From Adiantum capillus-veneris (taxonomy: Eukaryota; Streptophyta; Polypodiopsida; Polypodiales; Pteridaceae), in the NCBI GenBank assembly GCA_014529385.2, contig CM043942.1, positions 3,746,501 through 3,810,500 of the forward strand: a stretch of 64,000 nt of DNA, written 5' to 3'. This document shows positions 22,565-33,274 of this stretch, one piece after another. Each line of letters starts with the position of its first letter. The first letter of the stretch is position 1. Under the pieces are notes generated by a model. That model was not told the DNA's origin. It saw only the letters and a list, made by a program, of their open reading frames with translations, and did not search any database. Position numbers and translations under genes: made by a program.

Positions 22565-24010
22565 TTGTAGCTTAAGACTACATCTCTGCTCACTCGTAAT
22601 TCTCGTGTAGTAGGATTGTAGCACCTGTACCCCTTTTGTTCAAGGGAATATCCCACAAGAATACATTTCTCTGCTTTAGGATCCAATTTCCTACGCAACT
22701 CATCTGGTACATGCACGTAATCAGGCTTTGTACCTGTAAACTTTTCCTCAGGTGTTACATCATGCACCGCAGCTGTAGGTGTCCTGTTCATAATGTACAC
22801 AACTGTATTTACGGCTTCAGCCCAAAAATGATGAGGCATGTTCTTCTCATTCATCAATGCACGTGCAACCTTTGCAATGTGCCTGTTTTTCCTTTCTGCG
22901 ACCCCATTTTGTTGTGGAGTATATCTGCATGTAAACTGCCTGCGTATACCATGCATTCGCAGAAAATCTGAAAAATCATTGGAGAAGTACTCTCCCCCTC
23001 CATCTGACCTCAATGTCTTGATTTGCATATCTGTCTCCTTCTCAATCATGACTTTGAAGTCTTGAAAGTGACCAAACACTTCACTTTTGTTACGCATGAA
23101 GTAGACCCATACTTTCCTTGTATGGTCATCAATGAAAGAGACATAATACCTGCAACCATGTATACTTGCAGTATCGGTTGGACCCCAAACATCTGTGTGC
23201 ACCACCTCAAGTGGCTTTTTACATACATTGCGCTCATGTGGAAATGAGCCCTTTGACTGTTTTCCAAATTGGCATGCTGCACACACTTTATGCATACCAT
23301 CCACCTTGAATTTGGGCAAACCTTTTACAATCTGTTTTGATTGCATGCTGCGCAATCTCTACTCATTAACATGGCCAATGCGTTTGTGCCAAATGTCAAC
23401 ATCAGCCACAACACCTGTGCCCTGTGCAAATAATGCAGCTTTTACCTCAGGCATGTCTACATTCAGCGTAAACATTCTGCCCACACATTTGCCCTCTGTG
23501 ATCAGCTTACAGCAATTCTGGAGATCTTCTACATAACAGCCATTTGGATTGAAGCGAACCTGCAAACCCTGCTCAACCATTTGTCCAACAGAAACAAGAT
23601 TCTTTGTAATGTTTGGGACATGAAGTACATCTGCTAAGTACTTTGATTTCCTACTCTTCGTATTTAGAGGTATGTCCCCTACATGAGCAATGGGGTGAGC
23701 TGTGTCATCTCCTGTCTGCACATAGCCTGACACATCTGGTTTGCGCATATCTCTAAACCACTCTCCACGAGACGTCATGTGATTAGAGGCACCTGAATCC
23801 ACATACCAAACATCATCTTGGGTGGAATTCTCTGCAGCCATTGTATTCATTACATGCTGCATAACAAGCATGCGCTCATTTTTGCTGTCATCTGCATCTC
23901 TGCTAGTAGATGCATAGTTGCCCTGTTCTCTCTTTCCACTTGCTTTTCCCTTTGGACGGTCACGTGACATGTGACCTCTTTCACCACAAGTCCAACATTC
24001 TCTGCTATCT
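22565..24010 (-). pseudogene. Element D protease and integrase
   Basis: The first part (to 23359) has a zinc knuckle CWTCGERGHMSRDR whose final Cys is Arg, a retropepsin motif (WYVDSGASNHMTS), and the GAG-pre-integrase motif DIWHKRIGHVNE ending in a stop. After the stop the integrase continues (MRSMQSKQIVKGLP, CAACQFGKQSKG) with catalytic HTDVWGP, SDGGGEYFSND and NGVAERKN. It ends near VSRDVVLSYKEY at the junction with RNase H. The protein is broken by that stop and by the RT deletion. Confidence 0.87.
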
Positions 24011-24130
24011 GGAGTATGTTGCTGCCTGCTTGATCCTGCACCACGACCTCTTTGACTCCCCCTGCCTTGAGATTGGTTTCCCCTGCCACCTGTATTGTTT
24101 TAATTTGATTGACCTTCCAGAAATTGGCCC

Positions 24131-24403
24131 CTGCAACCCCTTGGGCCTCGACCACGACCTCTACCTCTACCTCTATTGGAGTTAGAATAGAAGGCCTGTT
24201 CAGAATTATTTCTGCCATGAGAAGAAGATGTGTCAAGGTTCTTCTCATGGCAGAACCTTGGTCAAGGTCGTGGTCGAGGCCCAAGGGCCCCTGCAACCCC
24301 TTGGGCCTCGACCACGACCTCTACCTCTACCTCTATTGGAGTTAGAATAGAAGGACTGTTCAGAATTATTTCTTCCATGAGAAGAAGATGTGTCAAGGTT
24401 CTT
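24131..24403. repeat. Direct duplication with an inverted arm in element D gag
   Basis: A segment of about 115 bp (24131-24245) recurs at 24286-24402, with a few base differences. Between the copies is a piece of the segment in reverse orientation: GGTCGTGGTCGAGGCCCAAGG (about 24268-24288) faces its complement at about 24298-24318, giving a near-perfect hairpin with a loop of about 10 bases. This looks like template switching during DNA synthesis. Confidence 0.8.
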
Positions 24404-24985
24404 CTCCTCCAGAATAAGCATAGAAATCAAATCTTGGAACACGGGGATGTCCTCTCTTGTATTCATGGAAGACCTGAAATGTACATACTCATCTCCTAGA
24501 CCATCCAAGCATGCACGGACAATGTCATCATCTTCCACTGAGACTTTAATAGATCCAAGAGCCTCAATGATACTCTTGATCTTCAAAGCATAATCATTGA
24601 TGGAGAGGTTGTTCCTCTTAACCTGATTTAGCTCCGACTTTAGTTGAACCTTCCTGGCCTTGGTGTTCACCTCGAACACTCTGCCTAAGTTTTTCCATGC
24701 AATGGCGGGGGTTTCAGCATCCTGTAGATAGCCCATCATGCCATCTCTGATGCTCATAGAAAGACAATACATCACTTTGCTCTGGCCTTGTTGCCAGTTC
24801 CTCAAAGCTTTCCTTTGTTCTGCTGTAGCATTTGCCTCGGGAATCTCTGGTTCCTTTTCATTGTCTCCTTCTACATAGTCCCAATAACCTTTTCCTTTTA
24901 GAAAATTTGTTGTTCTGAACTTCCATGCAGGGTAGTTATTTTTCTCAAGCTTCTCAGTAACAATCTGACTGAAACCGTCAGACAT
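24245..24985 (-). pseudogene. Element D gag
   Basis: Begins at MSDGFSQIVTEKLEKNNY with the typical copia gag start (YPAWKFRTTNFLKGKG). The gag core follows (LNQVKRNNLSINDYALKIK, ILEEKNLDTSSS), then a Gly/Arg-rich RNA-binding stretch RGRGRGRGRGPRG. The frame is lost in the inverted and direct duplication at 24131-24403, so gag is separated from its zinc knuckle. Confidence 0.85.
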
Positions 24986-25241
24986 CTTGAAGCACTAAGA
25001 CAAAATAGCTACAATAACCCTAAACCTGCAAATCTGCTGAACCTGCTATCGTGGTACCTGTAACGCTTCCTACAGTCAACGAGTGTCCACAATCAAGCGT
25101 ACATACAACCACTGTACTTGTACAGTAAATCTCTGTATACTGCACTTTGGAGACCTGTTTAGAAACTTGGCATCTGGTCGTGGATTGCGAATGAAGGGAT
25201 TGTGATGCTCTTGCTCTCTTAGCCTCTCTTGCCTGCACGAG

Positions 25242-25253
25242 GCTCTGATACCA
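25242..25253 (-). other. Element D primer-binding site (tRNA-iMet)
   Basis: Minus strand TGGTATCAGAGC, intact, directly abutting the LTR end. Confidence 0.9.
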
Positions 25254-25576
25254 TGTAAAGAATGAGGATGCAAGAGAGATACACAAGACAAGCACAAAGC
25301 ACACAGAGATGGAAAGCTTCTTCTTCTTCTTCATAGAAAAGAGAGTACAAAAATGACTAAGTGCTAAAGTTGAAAAATAGCACATATGTACATGCGGTCA
25401 CTAAGTGTAAACTCGCTAGAAGCGTACTAGGCTGGCACTATAAGTGTAGTCCAGCTGTAGAATCACTGGCAGAGATCCTCCGTGTCGGTCACCTAACGCG
25501 CCAGTGAGTAAATGCCGTAAGCGGCCAAGACCCGTAGTGGATGCCAGCTCAAGGTGTAGAGCTCGACATCTCAACA
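25254..25576 (-). repeat. Element D right LTR (5' side)
   Basis: In the minus sense it runs from TGTTGAGATG to TTCTTTACA, 323 bp, ending at the primer site. The outer edge is the last CA-type end before the J fragment begins. Confidence 0.6.
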
Positions 25577-26283
25577 TAGTAGAACACCCACAACATCATC
25601 AAACTTAAGAGTATTTATGCCAGAGATAGAGTTACTTTATAGCCATCACAAGGCTATCCCAACTATTTGATAGAGACGATAGTATAAGGAGAGCTCGCAC
25701 TTTGTCATAGAATTTGATTTTCACCAATTGAAGTTTACTTATGTTGGTGTTAAAGTCATTTAGGTGTTCTGCAACAGAACCATTCTTTGCCATCTTTAGA
25801 TTGAACAAGCACTTCATGAGAAATACCTTATTGGATGCCAATGGTTTTTCGTAGAGGCCGTCAACTGACTTCATCAATTCCTCAGTGGTCTTCATCTTTG
25901 AAACATTGAAGGCCACCGTTGACGCCAAGCTTAGCCGGAATGTACCCAGTGGCTTTTGATCAAGGACAATCCATGCTTCCTCTGCCATCGTTGTGGGCTT
26001 CTTTGCAAGACCGCTTAGTAGAAAATAAAGGTCCTTCTGGTAGAGATAGTCTTCAATCTATATCTTCCAATGTTGGTTGTTTGTCGTTGAACTTCTCGAT
26101 CTTGAACTTCCCTTCCTCCTCCATTACTCCCACTCAATTCAAGGAATCCTTTCCTTGAGATACTTTAGCTACGAGCAAACCTTGCTCTGATACTAGTTGT
26201 TAGGAACTAGGACGAAGCTAAATAGATATTTGAGTAGCTTACTTAATGGGGAAAGACAAATTTTCACACATGAGAGGTTATAG

Positions 26284-26349
<66 letters not shown>

Positions 26350-26703
26350 ACACACAATATACATTCTTCACCCAATGTGGACTACATCCACGTGAAAGCG
26401 GCCACTCAATGTAAACAAGAAGTAGATTACAAAGGGATTCTACCCTTAATAGAGCTCCCACCTTGCTTCACTCTCACCACCTCAGACCCACCTTGTTGCA
26501 TCAACTTCACACTCCAAAATGTGTGTAGAAATGGCCTCTTTTTATAAGACAAAAGCACTGCCCTCTCTCATGAGATGCAGTTGTGTGTAGCCGCCCTTGT
26601 GTAGACAAGTTCAAATTGGACTCTCCAATCCATCCATGTGTGGTTGCCCTTGAGTAGAAAAGTTTTCCCTTGGAATCAGCCATTGAATTTGGCCATCAAC
26701 CAC
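25577..26703 (-). mobile_element. Truncated B/C-family copia fragment J
   Basis: Minus strand: LTR (26198 to about 26703), mutated primer site (26184-26195, complement reads TAGTATCAGAGC as in C), and gag from the ATG at 26124 to about 25582. Gag is disrupted near 26070-26090 by small deletions and a stop, and again at 25632-25634. Recognisable gag pieces include WIVLDQKPLGTFRLSLAST and EHLNDFNTNISKL. It is more diverged than B and C. It ends inside gag at the left and inside U3 at the right, so it is a deletion remnant. Confidence 0.88.
26198..26703 (-). repeat. Partial LTR of fragment J with long (GA)n
   Basis: Matches the B LTR from its inner end through the microsatellite (26286-26348) and TATA region to the start of the U3 repeats, then stops. 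The CCGGCCA repeat array is essentially gone. Confidence 0.85.
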
Positions 26704-26925
26704 TGTGCGTGTATGTCACATGTTGTCGAGAAATTTGCGGTCTTGCCAGGAAAGCACCGGGCTTATGGCTGCGAGAGTTTGTGAGAGAACTCCAAAAAAC
26801 TATATGAAGGGGTTAAACCATAGATGCCATGAAGACTAGGGTTTGGAAAGCAGTGCAATCAAAGAAGTCCCACTCTTTCTCTCTTGCACTCACACACACA
26901 CATAGAAAGAACACAAAAGAGAATG

Positions 26926-27344
26926 TCAAAAGAACACAAAGATGAAAACATCAAGGCTATGGTCATATCGTATCATGGGTAGTATGAAAGGGTTAATAGA
27001 TGAGTTAATGGCATTCAATCTTGGCTGACCAAATAGGCTACGAATTGTTCTTTGGAATTGTAGTTTTGTGCTATATATATTTTGTCTAGTGATTGAGATT
27101 AATTGTGTGTACAAAACCTCTTGGTTCATAGCAAGATAACTACGCTTACGTCAAAATAAAAGTTATAGTCTATGAGAGGTAGTATAATGGGATCCGGTGA
27201 TAGAAGTATTTTATTGAGCCTTTCTGGGCCAAAGAGAAACACTATACGTTGTTGAAAGTGTATTTTACGGCTAATCCATACGTTAATTCTAATAGATTGT
27301 ACAGAGTGAAAGCGATAGAAATTATCATCATGTGGATTATTCAT
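26926..27344 (-). repeat. Two diverged tandem copies with similar small ORFs
   Basis: The minus strand encodes two adjacent frames of 67 and 72 codons with a shared pattern: QRTIRSLFGQPRLNAI...PFILPMIRYDHS and QQRIVFLFGPERLNKI...PIILPLIDYNFY. The DNA copies are roughly 60% alike by eye. No known family is recognised. They are probably relics of an old tandem duplication rather than active genes. Confidence 0.4.
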
Positions 27345-27555
27345 CTAAGATAACTCTAGTATGTGTAAAATGTAGATATGAGAGAAGATAAGGGAAGAGA
27401 AGAGAAGAGAGTTTCCCTCCCAAGCCCTATTCTTGCCCGTAGGCAATAAGGATATTGCGGGGAGAGATGTACATGTAGCAAGGAGAACCTAAAATTTGTA
27501 GAGAGGATGAATTACTAAGAGTGAGAGAGATAGATTTGGTTAAGGAGATGATATT

Positions 27556-27556
<1 letters not shown>

Positions 27557-27592
<36 letters not shown>
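27557..27592. repeat. (TA)n microsatellite
   Basis: About 36 bp of uninterrupted TA dinucleotide. Confidence 0.95.
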
Positions 27593-27595
<3 letters not shown>

Positions 27596-28395
27596 GATTA
27601 GAGATGAAAAAGAAAACAATAAGAAATCAAGAAAACATCAATATAGAACACATCTTACTTAACAAACCCGTTGGCACCATTATTGATGGAGAGAGAAGAA
27701 GAGGGGAGAACTCCACTTTGATTGATACGCCAAGTGCAGGACCTTCTTTGATTAGAGTTTATCTTCCAAGGATAGCATACAAGAATGGCTAGTCTTCCTC
27801 TAGGAGAAAGTGTAGGCTTGGGCTTATGTTAATGGCTAAGTACAATTAGGCATTACTACTCACTCCCTCAAGAATTCCTCTCATCAATGGCTTGAATGCT
27901 TGAGTTCCTTTTCAAGGAAGAAGAGGTCCCCTTTTATAGGTGAAGGGAACCCCCAAGGGTTTACACAAGAAGAGAGGAGCCAGTGTGAATAGAAACTGGA
28001 AAAATTGAAAATGAGCTGTCCCTGCATGATGTGGGCAGACTGGGGTTCAGTATTTTGATCATATCTTCTTAACTGTGGCTCCAAATAAAAAAGTAAAAAT
28101 ATGGGCAGAAACTTCAGGTCATTAGCTATGATGTTCATTTTAAAATAGTTTTCCAATTCAGATTGAAACCTTGTGTAAAAAATTCATCAAAATAGGGTCC
28201 ATTTCTGGCAGCAAAAGTCTTCATGTGGTCCCCTTAGTTTAGACTTTCATTTGATTCCAAAGGACACCTCATGCCATATGAAAGTATGACATTGCTCATT
28301 GAAAATTTTTTGTAATCATGCTTGCAATAATGCATTAAAATAAGTGTATCTTTGAAATCATGCCACCTAGTGTCCCACTAGGATTTGATTCCCTC

Positions 28396-29508
28396 CTAGT
28401 AGCTATTTAAAAAGAAATATAAGAAAAATATGAAAAATACATAGAATATATATATATTGGACTTTACCCTAGATATAGGATCTAGCTAGGGTGTGAGATG
28501 ATAATGATATAGTAGAAATAAAGAATCAATGCTTTTTGCCCCAAGTTAAAGAGGCGGAGCTATTGACGCTTTTTCCATAGTATTTTTTGATGGTAAAGTA
28601 AGAATAGGTTACCCTTGAGATAAATAATAGGATGAGATAGAAAGCATATTATTATACTTAAATATGCATATGTACATTATAGAAAATATAACTATGTATA
28701 TAAAAAGTTACAAGATAACTCTTGTAGCATGCGTTCCCACTATGTATGTGCCACAGCACGACATCCACCCCCTCTAAACCTGCACATCCTCCGGCATGTG
28801 CCAGCCTCATGGTAACTTGTGAAAGCAATTGTATCCCCTATCATCCCATGACCTCCTCCAGGATCATATGGGTAACTCAAAAACTTGTATTGTACTAAGC
28901 TATTGAGTTGAAGCTCGTTCGTCGAGGTGGAAGAGCATATGAGATGAATGTCCTAGTAGCTATTTAAAAAGAAATATAAGAAAAATATGAAAAATACATT
29001 GAATATATATATATTGAAGTTTACCCTAGATATAAGATCTAGCTAGGGTGTGAGATGATAATGAGATAGTAGAAATAAAGAATCAATGCTTTTTGCCCCA
29101 AGTTAAAGAGGCGGAGCTATTGACGCTTTTTCCATAGTATTTTCTGATGGTAAAGTAAGAATAGGTTACCCTTGAGATAAATAATAGGATGAGATAGAAA
29201 GCATATTATTATACTTAAATATGTATATGTACATTATAAAAAATATAACTATGTATCTAAAAAGTTACAAGATAACTCTTGTAGCATGCGGTCCCACTAT
29301 GTACGTGTCACAGCACGACATCCACCCCCTCTAAACCTGCACATCCTCCGGCATGTGCCAGCCTCATGGTAACTTGTGAAAGCAATTGTATCCCTTGTCA
29401 TCCCATGACCTCCTCTAGGATCATATGGGTAACTCAAAAACTTGTATTGTACTAAGCTATTGAGTTGAAGCTCATTCGTTGAGGTGGAAGAGCATTTGAG
29501 ATGAATGT
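28396..29508. repeat. Tandem repeat, units 1 and 2 (556 and 557 bp)
   Basis: Unit 1 is 28396-28951 and unit 2 is 28952-29508; they are almost identical. Each ends with about 51 bp (TGAGTTGAAGCTCG...) that equals the outer edge of the element E LTR at 31513. The minus strand of each unit encodes a short conserved peptide: KFLSYPYDPGGGHGM, later CRRMCRFRGGGCRA, then a stop. In unit 2 DPGG is DPRG. Joined LTR edge and flank show that the tandem duplication arose after E had inserted. Confidence 0.9.
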
Positions 29509-29683
29509 CCTAGTAGCTATTTAAAAAGAAATATAAGAAAAATATGAAAAATATATAGAATATATATATATTGGAGTTTATCCTAGATATAAGATCTAGC
29601 TAGGGTGTGAGATGATAATGAGATAGTAGAAATAAAGAATCAATGCTTTTTGCCCCAAGTTAAAGAGCCGGAGCTATTGACGC
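29509..29683. repeat. Tandem repeat unit 3, left part
   Basis: Continues the array for about 175 bp until a solo LTR interrupts it. The unit resumes at 31174. Confidence 0.88.
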
Positions 29684-30982
29684 TGATCCGAGCCTATCAC
29701 AAATTTTTGTTTATTATATTTTGTTGGTTTTCCTTGCTTCTAGAGGTTTACAATAAAAGAAAGAGTGAGAACAACCTCTTGGAAAAATTAAAAAAATGAT
29801 TTGATAGGAATTTTTTCTTGACTAGTTCACCGGAGGTGAAAGGTAGAGGGAGAACCTAGTGGTAAAGGGAAGGGAAAATATGTAAATGTGAAAAGAAAAG
29901 ATATGATGTGGTTGTGGAGCCATGCACCCATGATTCAAGGGTCATGAGTGGCTCATATCATCATGGCTTTGGAGCCATATGATGATTCAAACAGATGGGA
30001 CCCAAGTGGAAGACTTGGTAAAGGAAGGAACCAGACACATGATTTTGCTGAATTTTTAAAAAATACTTCCACTCCGATCTAAGAAAAGTTGTCTTCATCA
30101 AAGTTGTAGCTGATGAGCTGGCAATTCTGACCATATTTTTTTAATAATTTTTGCATCTACGGTCAAGGAGATATGGCCAAAATGGCGGACGCCAGTTTTT
30201 TCAAATGTGGTGGAGACCACCCTCTCTACCTTTACACACACACACCCTTACTTTTCGACATTGAGACCTTCTATAAAAATCAGCCATTAGTCTTCTCACC
30301 CTCCTCTCCTTCCTCCTCTCTCTCAAGCTCAAAAACCCATCAAAATTCCTCTTCTAATCACCTCTCAAGTCATGCTTAATCTTGTTGTAATTCATAAGTT
30401 CTCATTCAACCCCTTTCTATTATTACTAGATATGTATTGATTTTATGTAGATTCTTTACATTTTAAAATAAGGAAGCTCTTGGACTCAAGCTATGGAGGA
30501 AGGAGTGAAGACAACACAAGTGATGATGCAGCTAATTAGTTGCAAATTGGTCAACAAATCACTTGGAAGGAGCTTCTTCATTGGTTGAATGTCCCTAATC
30601 AAGCTTCATTTGTACAAATCACACTTGGATATTAACCTCACTTCTAATCACTCTCTTTCCTATATAAAGAGGCCTTCCCCTTTGTAATTTCAAGCCTCCC
30701 TCAGCCCCATTGAGTCTTTGTATCACTCACCATGAGCCCATAAGCTCATTCATTCACTCTATTCTTGCACATTCTAGAGTGCAAATTGTTTCATGCTAGT
30801 AACCTCTCCTCCTCTTACTTATGTTAATTAAGAGAAATCTTTTATATGTGTGTGAGAGTGCTTGATGTGATCTTGGCTAATCCTTGAGTGGTTGTTTGGT
30901 AATCTACATGCTATTTGTGTTGGGAGTGTTTGAAGTCATCCATTCCTTGTACACACACTAAGGTTAATGCTTCATTCATAGT

Positions 30983-31058
<76 letters not shown>

Positions 31059-31173
31059 TGTAGCGGTCCTAGTCCACGCTTCCAAGACTAGGTGGTGCCC
31101 TCATCTCATTTCCCTTGTGGCGCAATGGAGTTTGTTTTGGAGTAGATGCCGCCATTCCAAATTTCCTTCGTCA
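29684..31173 (+). mobile_element. Solo LTR inserted in repeat unit 3
   Basis: 1,490 bp with TG (TGATCCGAGCC) and CA (CCTTCGTCA) ends, flanked by ACGC (29680-29683 and 31174-31177). If the boundary is moved one base the duplication reads ACGCT. A plus-strand TATA box (CCTATATAAAGAGG, about 30660) is followed by a leader and a long CT run (30985-31055), as in an LTR. No coding sequence, primer site or partner LTR is present. The family is not identified. Confidence 0.7.
30985..31055. repeat. (CT)n microsatellite in solo LTR
   Basis: About 70 bp CT run downstream of the TATA box of the solo LTR. Confidence 0.95.
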
Positions 31174-31512
31174 ACGCTTTTTCCATAGTATTTTTTGATG
31201 GTAAAGTAAGAATAGGTTACCCTTGAGATTAAATAATAGGATGAGATAGAAAGCATATTATTATACTTAAATATGCATATGTACATTATAAAAAATATAA
31301 CTATGTATCTGAAAAGTTACAAGATAACTCTTGTAGCATGCAGTCCCACTATGTACGTGTCACAGCACGACATCCACCCCCTCTAAACCTGCACATCCTC
31401 CGGCATGTGCCAGCCTCATGGTAAGTTGTGAAAGCAATTGTATCCCTTGTCATCCCATGACCTCCTCCAGGATCATATGGGTAACTCAAAAACTTGTATT
31501 GTACTAAGCTAT
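31174..31512. repeat. Tandem repeat unit 3, right part
   Basis: Resumes at ACGCTTTTTCCATAG exactly where the left part stopped and runs to the LTR of element E. The minus strand again encodes YPYDPGGGHGM and CRRMCRFRGGGCRA with a stop shortly after. Confidence 0.88.
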
Positions 31513-32837
31513 TGAGTTGAAGCTCGTTCGTCGAGGTGGAAGAGCATTTGAGATGAATGTCCTTAGCCTTCTTCGGTCACTGCAAAATCAAACAACATTG
31601 GCACAGTAATTGCATTCTCATATACAATTAAAAGCATATGCAGTTTTAGGCAGATAAATTGATTGGTAACAGAATTTTAAACCATTTGTCAGCAATAAAC
31701 ATTAAATTTCAATATAATCAAATGCATGAACAGATGTAAAGGTAAAAATTAAACAAGTGTGGGGTCGCTAATTTAATGGTCGAAAGGTACTAGAGATCGA
31801 CTATTAATACCATGGATAAGCTTCTTAATTTTCTCTGGTCAATTAAGTTTTTTAATCGCGAGAGCCAAGTATTTCATGTTCGAGGGCTGACTAGAGGCTA
31901 AACCTAGAAGACCTTGTAGTTAAGCTACGATAAAAGGAATTTCTCATGAAATCATCGCCTGACTGATTACCTTTTCTTTGACCCCCCAAAGTCTTTTCAC
32001 AGTGATTCAATTTTGATGTGTGTTCTTATTTTGTATGCCTTGGGTTTTTTGCTTTTCAAGGAAAAGCGCCCACACTGGGAACCTCTAGGGCTCTAGTACC
32101 ATAGGCAATACATGTGAGTGAAGTACCAAATCAAGCTGAGATTTCTCTTCCAGCTTAAGATTTTACATTGTGGCACTTTGATTTGTTTTTGTTTGTTCAT
32201 TTTCAGTATTTTAATTTTGTAACTTTTGGGGGGTCATATAACACTGTTACACCTCCCCAGGCTCATCACACTAGTAAACTCCCTTTATAATACTTAAGCT
32301 AAAGGTCAATAGGGACTAAGCCCACTAGAAAGCCCTAGTGCATTTCACACAATGCTGCCTAAATTGGATTAAGAACCTAAGTAACCATTGATAATTAGGA
32401 AGGCATTTCCCATGGTATTAAGAGAAGATCTCTAACGCCTAGCTTAGTCAAACTAGCTTAGTCGGACAGCTTGATTTTTAAACCTAGACAAGTGATTATG
32501 ACAAAAAATTACATTCAATTTAATGTTTGGTGCTAAACAAAGGATCTAAATATTACTCTACCAATCACAATTAAAGCAGACAAACATAGATGCAAAAAAG
32601 ATAAGGGGCAATGCTAATGGACAAGAAACACTTGTTTGTATTGATGGTCGCGCTTGATTTGAAGAGTGAGCCGAGATAAAGATTCCATGAAGGTCCAAAT
32701 CCTAACAACAACAACACGCTCCTGTACACACTAGTAAACACAAGGAATACCTCTAGGAGGCACATCAATGGGAAAAAATACCAACACTTATTGAACACAA
32801 CAAAAAAGCATAAGGAACCATAACCTAATTATTTGCA
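31513..32837 (-). repeat. Element E 3' LTR
   Basis: 1,325 bp. In the minus sense it starts TGCAAATAATTAGG just after a purine tract (CTAGGGGGAG) and ends CTTCAACTCA. It is collinear with the G LTR (56878-58196). A minus-strand TATA-like TATTATAAAGGG lies near 32285. The identification rests on the shared ends and purine tract; the 5' LTR is not in the window. Confidence 0.75.
31979..32236. repeat. 258-bp segment with TGACCCCCC inverted ends, inside the E LTR
   Basis: Ends TGACCCCCCAAAGT and ACTTTTGGGGGGTCA are inverted repeats. The same segment occurs in the G LTR (57345-57598). No target duplication is seen, so it may be an old non-autonomous DNA transposon fixed in the family or a structural part of the LTR. 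Confidence 0.55.
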
Positions 32838-32851
32838 CTCCCCCTAGAGAG

Positions 32852-33274
32852 TCAAGGGAATACGATATTATAGAGATTGGGGGGAAACCCTAAGGCTAAA
32901 CCCCTATCCTCGTCATCGAGATAAACAAAGTCATCATCCATGAGACCATATGTGCCATCTGTGTAGTCATGTAAATCTTCTTCTTCATCATAGGTACCCA
33001 TGTTTACTAAGAAGGTTACTAGACGCCTATAGTCATCTTGGTCAAAAGGGTAGGCTTGTGCAATGGGAGATACACTTTCTACTAAGTATGGATCAGTCGT
33101 GGTCAAGAGGCATATCAGCCATTCTAACTCCTCGAAATTCCTCTCACATACTAGCGTACCTACCAAAACCCATTCACAGGCAAGCACCAGAAAGACCATG
33201 TGAAACATTTGCGAAAAGTAACAAGGGTACCTCTCACCCAAGGCAGGAGTGGATGACTCTAGCGTACTAGCCAT
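32852..33274 (-). CDS. Small acidic ORF of element E (140 aa)
   Basis: Function unknown. It is intact, beginning MASTLESSTPALGERYP. The core reads FEELEWLICLLTTTDPYLVE, then PFDQDDYRRLVTFLVNMG, followed by the acidic DYTDGTYGLMDDDFVYLD and the C-terminal GLALGFPPNLYN. It has the same length as the G copy (58211-58633), and most differences between them are single residues. It sits between the polyprotein and the 3' LTR, where env-like or accessory ORFs lie in some plant gypsy elements. One hydrophobic patch (FHMVFLVLACEWVLVGTLV) could be a buried helix or a weak membrane segment. Confidence 0.6.
   Translation of the reverse strand: MASTLESSTPALGERYPCYFSQMFHMVFLVLACEWVLVGTLVCERNFEELEWLICLLTTTDPYLVESVSPIAQAYPFDQDDYRRLVTFLVNMGTYDEEEDLHDYTDGTYGLMDDDFVYLDDEDRGLALGFPPNLYNIVFP

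Larger units (their letters stand above)
21787..25576 (-). mobile_element. Chimeric Ty1/copia element D, RT missing
   Basis: Right to left: LTR (25254-25576), primer site (25242-25253), gag, protease, integrase, RNase H, purine tract, LTR (21787-21978). Two things do not fit a simple element. The two LTRs have no evident similarity (192 and 323 bp, ending CTCCTTCA and TCTTTACA in the minus sense). The integrase runs straight into RNase H with RT deleted near 22565. Flanking 5-mers do not match (CCAAC and TAGTA). The best reading is a join of the 5' part of one copia element to the 3' part of another. Confidence 0.7.
26704..28395. other. Unassigned AT-rich region
   Basis: No gene recognised. 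It contains a diverged tandem duplication (26926-27344), a TA microsatellite (27557-27592), and a minus-strand sequence around 27930 (CCTATAAAAGGGGACC) that looks like the TATA region of an LTR. No paired LTR or primer site was found for it here. Confidence 0.5.

Noticed and set aside
26193-26461. Leu-Ser repeat ORFs
   Set aside because: Direct translation of the GA microsatellite.
26740-26790. GCACCGGGC...GGCTG similarity to 12838-12870
   Set aside because: Only about 40 bp of partial match; too short to call a shared repeat.
27604-27792. 62-codon ORF after the TA repeat
   Set aside because: No motif, no second copy, and AT-rich context.
30173-30379. 68-codon ORF in the solo LTR
   Set aside because: It lies in U3 upstream of the TATA box, has no conserved pattern, and its Ser-rich end is low complexity.
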